Assembly (NCBI GenBank): GCA_946408125.1
Contig: CAMJQW010000021.1
Coordinates: 1-34,968 of the forward strand
DNA from: an uncultured Fibrobacter sp.
GTDB lineage: Bacteria; Fibrobacterota; Fibrobacteria; Fibrobacterales; Fibrobacteraceae
Length of the DNA: 34,968 nt
Direction: 5' to 3'
Under the pieces are notes generated by a model. That model made no database searches. It worked only from the letters and a program-made list of their open reading frames with translations, and was not told the DNA's origin. This document shows positions 31,601 to 34,968 of the stretch, in pieces. Both the position numbers and the translations under genes were made by a program. Every line of letters starts with the position of its first letter. The first letter of the stretch is position 1.

Positions 31601-32218
31601 TTAAGCCTCACCTGCTGCCTTTGGCTCGGTTGCGGGCTTCGGTGCCTGGTCGGGCTTTTTGGCCTGACCCGCACCACGTTTAGGACCGTAGATAGAAAGC
31701 ATCGTGTTGCCTTCCACCCTCGAGTCCATTTCCAGATCGCCGTACTGGAGCAAGTCTTCCTTGGCTCGTTCCATCAGGCGCTTGCCGTAATCCATGTGCG
31801 CCATCTCGCGCCCACGGAACTGCATGATAAGCTTCACCTTCATACCGTCCTGCAAGAACTCGGCGGCCTGCTTGATCCTGTACAGGTAGTCGTTCTCCGC
31901 AGTCTTCGGGTGCATCTTGATTTCCTTCAGCTTTACCACGTGCTGCTTGGCCTTGGCAGCCTTCGCCTTCTTGACCTGCTCGAACTTGTACTTGCCGTAG
32001 TTGATGATGCGGCATACGGGCGGCTTCGCATTCGGGGAGACTTCCACCAGGTCCAGTCCGGCGTCCTTCGCCATCTGCAGTGCCTTGCTCGTCTCGATGA
32101 TGACGGCCTCGCCATCTTCCTTCACGAGACGGATCGGAGAGATACGGATATCTTCGTTGGTACGGGTCCCATCGCTGGGACGGTTAGGCATGCGACGATC
32201 GCGCGGATTGGGATACAA
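31601..32218 (-). CDS. infC: Translation initiation factor IF-3, probable TTG start
   Basis: The protein contains [13 protein letters not shown] and the C-domain [22 protein letters not shown] with [14 protein letters not shown], all typical of IF-3, plus a Lys/Pro/Ala-rich C-terminal tail. The start is set at a TTG (32216-32218) because AGAGG lies 6 bases upstream; this gives 206 residues. The first ATG (32191) would give 197 residues but has no ribosome site. A non-standard start is expected, since IF-3 of many bacteria uses AUU and limits its own translation by rejecting such codons. infC leads the operon; the promoter lies at 32254-32282. Confidence 0.94.
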   Translation of the reverse strand: MYPNPRDRRMPNRPSDGTRTNEDIRISPIRLVKEDGEAVIIETSKALQMAKDAGLDLVEVSPNAKPPVCRIINYGKYKFEQVKKAKAAKAKQHVVKLKEIKMHPKTAENDYLYRIKQAAEFLQDGMKVKLIMQFRGREMAHMDYGKRLMERAKEDLLQYGDLEMDSRVEGNTMLSIYGPKRGAGQAKKPDQAPKPATEPKAAGEA

Positions 32219-32253
32219 GTATGACCTCTGTATGAATGTTAAACGTGGGCGAA

Positions 32254-32282
32254 AATTTAGCAAGTTTTAAATAATTTTCCAA
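32254..32282 (-). promoter_or_regulatory. Promoter of infC-rpmI-rplT
   Basis: On the minus strand TTGGAA (32277-32282) and TAAATT (32254-32259) are 17 bases apart, placing the transcript start about 30 bases before the TTG. Confidence 0.6.
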
Positions 32283-32300
32283 TACTTTTCGGAAAACCCC

Positions 32301-32328
32301 TTTAAAAACAGGCTTTTTTTTGTACATT
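32301..32328 (+). promoter_or_regulatory. Promoter of tRNA-Gly
   Basis: TTTAAA (32301-32306) and TACATT (32323-32328) are 16 bases apart. The -10 box ends 11 bases before the tRNA, the same distance as at tRNA-Ser. Confidence 0.65.
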
Positions 32329-32339
32329 TGGACTAAATT

Positions 32340-32411
32340 GCGGCGGTAGCTCAATGGTAGAGCCTTAGCCTTCCAAGCTAATGGTTGCCGGTTCGATCCC
32401 GGTCCGCCGCT
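32340..32411 (+). tRNA. tRNA-Gly, anticodon TCC
   Basis: Acceptor GCGGCGG/CCGCCGC with discriminator T, D-arm AGCTCAATGGTAGAGC, anticodon loop CTTCCAA (TCC) and T-arm CCGG-TTCGATC-CCGG give a complete cloverleaf of 72 bases. CCA is not encoded. Confidence 0.96.
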
Positions 32412-32415
32412 CTTG

Positions 32416-32441
32416 GACCTCCCTTTGGGAGGTCTTTTTTT
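32416..32441 (+). terminator. Terminator of tRNA-Gly
   Basis: GACCTCCC-ttt-GGGAGGTC followed by TTTTTTT, 4 bases after the tRNA. Confidence 0.92.
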
Positions 32442-32505
32442 GCACCATTTTGAAGGGGGACGCCTCCCCCTCGCTCCAGCCGCCTTGTCCGCGAAACATT
32501 CCGGT

Positions 32506-32534
32506 TGTCATCCCCGCGAAGGCGGGGATCTTTT
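32506..32534. repeat. REP-like palindrome
   Basis: TGTCAT then stem CCCCGC-gaag-GCGGGG and ATCTTTT; it shares its TGTCA lead and CCCCGC core with the pair at 7510-7600. Confidence 0.75.
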
Positions 32535-32613
32535 CTGCGCGTCCAAGCCGTCTTCCGCTACCCCCTCTGCGGGGAGTTCCCCGCAACGCCCCCGGCCGCG
32601 GTCAACTAACCGC

Positions 32614-32640
32614 TGTCATGCCCGCCTCCGGGCGGGCACC
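32614..32640. repeat. REP-like palindrome, variant stem
   Basis: TGTCAT then a perfect 7-bp stem GCCCGCC-tccg-GGCGGGC and ACC. It has the same TGTCAT lead as the element 108 bases earlier but a different stem. Confidence 0.7.
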
Positions 32641-32961
32641 TCCTCCTTTTCGTCGAAAAGGATGGTCCAGCAGAACGTCATGCTGACCATCGCCGATTGT
32701 CATGCTGATGAAAATCAGCATCGGATGTTCTTTGAGAAATATGTTTGCTTCGAGTGGCATTTCGCACGCAAACACGATCACTTCGTTGAAGTGTTTGCTT
32801 TGCGAAACGCCTCCTCTCCGCAAAGAAACACGAGAGGGGCTCCGTTAGGGGCTGTTACAGCAAGGTACATCTGAAGTACGGTTACTGCTCCGCCCTCGTG
32901 ACTAGTTAGTCCCATCGGGCTCCGCGAAACTCGGGTTTTATTTTGAACCGTCAGGACCGTC

Positions 32962-34158
32962 TTAATAGTTTTTTACACAGCGAATTGAATGAGCATATTT
33001 ATACTTTGAGCGAGAATGACCTCGCGTCATATCGCTACTCATAATATTCACATGCTTTGCATAGTCAGCATTATCCGCATCCTGTTGAGGAAGCCAAAAT
33101 AGCGTTTGCTTCTTTATATTTTTAAATATACTTGTTCCATCCGGAAACCATTCCCAATATCCTGTTGGCAATATCGACAATCCATAGTCGTTATTGCCGA
33201 AGCCAGCTACCATCGAGCCCATGTAGTGGGCGACACTATTGCCGCTTTTCTCCTGAAGATAAGCCCATTCACCATCATTCGCTATATGCCAACCCTCAGG
33301 GCAAAGTCCTTGATGAATAATTTCACCATCGATTAATTTCCCATCCTTATCTCGAGCAAATATGTAATTGCATTTTTCTGACCCAAGCTCTACAGAGTCA
33401 CAGACCGAAGGAAGATCCATCGCTCGGCTCCATGTATAAAGTCCTCCCCAGCCATTTTCGCAGTACCACGGATCATCATCGTAGCAGTACTTGGTCGAAT
33501 CACCCTGAACAGCCCCTCCAGAGATTATCTTGCCAAAATTGAGATTTTCTGCAAAAAACACAAGCGAGTCAGTATAATAGACCCCATCTTTTAAGCTCAC
33601 CGTACGATACTTCTGTCCATCGCGCGGATCGGTAAACTCGCCATAAGAAACCTTCTCGTTGAACTGATTTGTCATATCGAAATAGCTACTGCTGCTAACA
33701 TCGGCAGAACTAGAAGATTCCATTGGAACCCAATAACCATTCTGGCATATTTGTTTTTCACCGGAATCCACAATCGTCCTAGTTTTCCCTTCTTTTTCTG
33801 GAGGGCACGTTTTCAAAGAAGAACTACTGTTCGTTCCTGCCGACGTCCCCGAACTGCTCGACTTAACGCTGGACGAGGCGGGACTGGAATCACCGCCACT
33901 GCTCTTGGAATCCGTAGACGAGCTTGATTTTGCAGAGGAAGAGCTGTTCGTCGATGAGGACGAGACGCTGCTGCTGGATTTGTCTCCATTGCCGTCACTG
34001 GTCCCGTCGCCGCAGCTCAGGATTTCGCTAGACGAGGATTCCTTTTCCGGCTCAACGAAGCTGCTGCTGTCATCATCGCCACAGGCGATAAAGGACATAG
34101 TTATGGCGAATAGCGCCGCAAAAATAAATATCGTACCCTTATGAAACATCGAGTCCAT
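32962..34158 (-). CDS. FISUMP-domain lipoprotein with poly-serine linker
   Basis: The 398-residue protein has a lipoprotein signal with lipobox FIAC (Cys26), a Ser-rich linker of about 90 residues (to about 120) with many SSSS blocks, a short Cys-containing segment (CPPEKEGKTRTIVDSGEKQIC), and a C-terminal FISUMP domain of roughly 230 residues. Domain marks are YRTVSLKDGVYYTDSLVFFA, ENLNFG, GGLYTWSRAMDL, GLCPEGWHIANDGEWAYLQ and the final SIRCVKNY. The domain is expanded in Fibrobacter and its job is not established; surface display is implied by the lipobox. The ATG at 34158 has AGGGGG 5 bases upstream. Its GC content is visibly lower than that of the flanking genes. Confidence 0.9.
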   Translation of the reverse strand: MDSMFHKGTIFIFAALFAITMSFIACGDDDSSSFVEPEKESSSSEILSCGDGTSDGNGDKSSSSVSSSSTNSSSSAKSSSSTDSKSSGGDSSPASSSVKSSSSGTSAGTNSSSSLKTCPPEKEGKTRTIVDSGEKQICQNGYWVPMESSSSADVSSSSYFDMTNQFNEKVSYGEFTDPRDGQKYRTVSLKDGVYYTDSLVFFAENLNFGKIISGGAVQGDSTKYCYDDDPWYCENGWGGLYTWSRAMDLPSVCDSVELGSEKCNYIFARDKDGKLIDGEIIHQGLCPEGWHIANDGEWAYLQEKSGNSVAHYMGSMVAGFGNNDYGLSILPTGYWEWFPDGTSIFKNIKKQTLFWLPQQDADNADYAKHVNIMSSDMTRGHSRSKYKYAHSIRCVKNY

Positions 34159-34204
34159 CGATACCCCCTATTCCGCCAAAATATAATTTTTCTAAATTTG
34201 GCAC

Positions 34205-34968
34205 ATGTTTTTCGAACAAGCCATTGCACACCAGATTCCGAACTACACCCGCGAAGCCGATTCCGCCCACGGCGAATCGCTCGCCATGCTCGACTACAAA
34301 AGCGAGCTTAAAGTCAAGAACGACGCCATCCAGGAATTCTGGGACGTGAACCGCCTCGCCGGCAACCCGCAAAAGATAATCGCAAGCCCCATGCCCCGCG
34401 GTTACCGCACCACGAGCAAGAGGCGCGTAGAAATGCGTCCGGGAAACCTCCAGTTCGACCGTCAGGAATCGATGCTCGAGCCCGAGGAACACAACAAGAT
34501 TTACGCATTCCTCTTCGAGAAGCTGATTACGCCCGCATACAAGCCGCTCGCCTATGCGCTCAACTGGATCATTATTCGCGGCACGTACAAGTACCGCGTG
34601 GTCATCTTCAACATCAAGAAGATTGACGCAAGCATCGTGCGCAAGCTAAAGCTGATTTCGGACGCCCTGAAGGAATCGCCCCTCCACGTGACCGCGGCGC
34701 ACGCCTACGTGGACACGACCGAATCGGACTACTACCTGGAATCGAAACGCCCCACCGACGGCCTCGACTTCAAGCAGCTCTACGGCCCGCGCGACCTCAC
34801 GCTCGACCTCGGGCATTTCCGCCTCAAGTACCCCGTCACGGGATTCAGCCAGATCAACGAGAGCCAGATTCACAACCTCATCAAGGCGGCGAGCCGTCTG
34901 CTTTCGCTTTCCAAGGAAGACCACTTCCTGGATTTGTACTGCGGTTACGGCCTGTTCAGCTTTGCGCT
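34205..34968 (+). CDS. TrmA/RumA-like RNA (uracil-5-)-methyltransferase, N-terminal part
   Basis: 254 codons are visible; the gene runs off the window. The first half has SPMPRGYRTTSKRRVEMRPG, similar to the P-x-GYRNK segment of RlmC/RlmD/TrmA proteins, and the second half enters the SAM-binding domain: GFSQINESQIHNLI, then DHFLDLYCGYGLFSFA, the motif that binds S-adenosylmethionine. The catalytic Cys would lie past the end. The family methylates U54 of tRNA or specific 23S uridines; which one cannot be told. No N-terminal TRAM domain or 4Fe-4S cysteine set is seen. There is no ribosome site, and TAAATT lies only 6 bases before the ATG. Confidence 0.85.
   Translation, partial: MFFEQAIAHQIPNYTREADSAHGESLAMLDYKSELKVKNDAIQEFWDVNRLAGNPQKIIASPMPRGYRTTSKRRVEMRPGNLQFDRQESMLEPEEHNKIYAFLFEKLITPAYKPLAYALNWIIIRGTYKYRVVIFNIKKIDASIVRKLKLISDALKESPLHVTAAHAYVDTTESDYYLESKRPTDGLDFKQLYGPRDLTLDLGHFRLKYPVTGFSQINESQIHNLIKAASRLLSLSKEDHFLDLYCGYGLFSFA

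Larger units (their letters stand above)
32442..32961. other. Hairpin-rich non-coding block
   Basis: About 520 bases without a convincing gene. It holds two REP-like elements (32506-32534, 32614-32640) and further palindromes: TCCTTTTC-gtc-GAAAAGGA (32644-32662), ATGCTGAT-gaaa-ATCAGCAT (32702-32721), and CACTTC-gtt-GAAGTG near 32780. A GTTTGC...GCAAAC pair spans about 32744-32773. The last 130 bases contain several short repeats around CTCCG-type sequence but no open frame with a start and ribosome site. Short open frames here have no recognisable product. Confidence 0.6.

Noticed and set aside
32381..32874. Overlapping small plus-strand frames after tRNA-Gly
   Set aside because: They start inside the tRNA or terminator, run through REP-like palindromes and have no recognisable product.
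34139..34924. Minus-strand frames over the methyltransferase gene
   Set aside because: The plus-strand frame has clear SAM-binding motifs; these are shadows.

Overview
The window looks like chromosome of a Fibrobacter species. The strongest sign is a lipoprotein with a C-terminal FISUMP domain (Fibrobacter succinogenes major paralogous domain) at 32962-34158. Two further lipoproteins with long poly-serine linkers, a style common in Fibrobacter secreted proteins, and an otherwise ordinary Gram-negative housekeeping set agree with this. No phage, transposase, CRISPR array or rRNA was seen.

Layout. 1-149 is the 3' end of pheS. 349-4821 (minus) is an envelope-polysaccharide operon, rfbA-rfbC-LMW tyrosine phosphatase-Wza-like exporter-manC. 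4893-8301 (plus) holds a large Ski2-like helicase and ispD, separated by two copies of a REP-like palindrome. 8305-10057 (minus) is a predicted zinc-responsive unit: a CzrA/SmtB-type repressor and a permease with a His/Cys-rich loop and an HMA domain. 10216-13759 holds an outer-membrane barrel protein and two paralogous Ser-rich lipoproteins. 13848-19024 (minus) is coaBC, a uracil-DNA-glycosylase-like protein, dnaB, mlaE and mlaF, tightly packed. 19125-21625 (minus) is cmk-rpsA. 21669-22752 holds two small lipoproteins. 22875-26324 (plus) is a TraB-family membrane protein, tRNA-Ser(CGA) and deaD. 26390-30918 (minus) is a five-gene overlapping cassette: M16 peptidase, HPr-kinase-like protein, S26-type peptidase, PqqD-like protein and ABC transporter. 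31021-32218 (minus) is infC-rpmI-rplT. tRNA-Gly(TCC) follows on the plus strand, then about 550 bases of hairpin-rich non-coding DNA, the FISUMP lipoprotein, and the 5' part of an RNA uracil-5-methyltransferase-like gene running off the end.

Most novel: the M16/kinase/S26/PqqD/ABC cassette has the parts expected of a peptide modification, cleavage and export pathway, but no precursor peptide or modifying cyclase is visible. The zinc unit is the best-resolved regulatory circuit: sensor ligands, operator and promoter can all be read. A recurring theme is protein genes with no Shine-Dalgarno sequence and an A/T-rich -10-like box only 6-11 nt before the start codon, suggesting very short or absent leaders. 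Promoters upstream of both tRNAs, infC and deaD use similar TACATT/TAAATT boxes with 16-17 nt spacing. All function calls come from reading motifs by eye; no database search was run.
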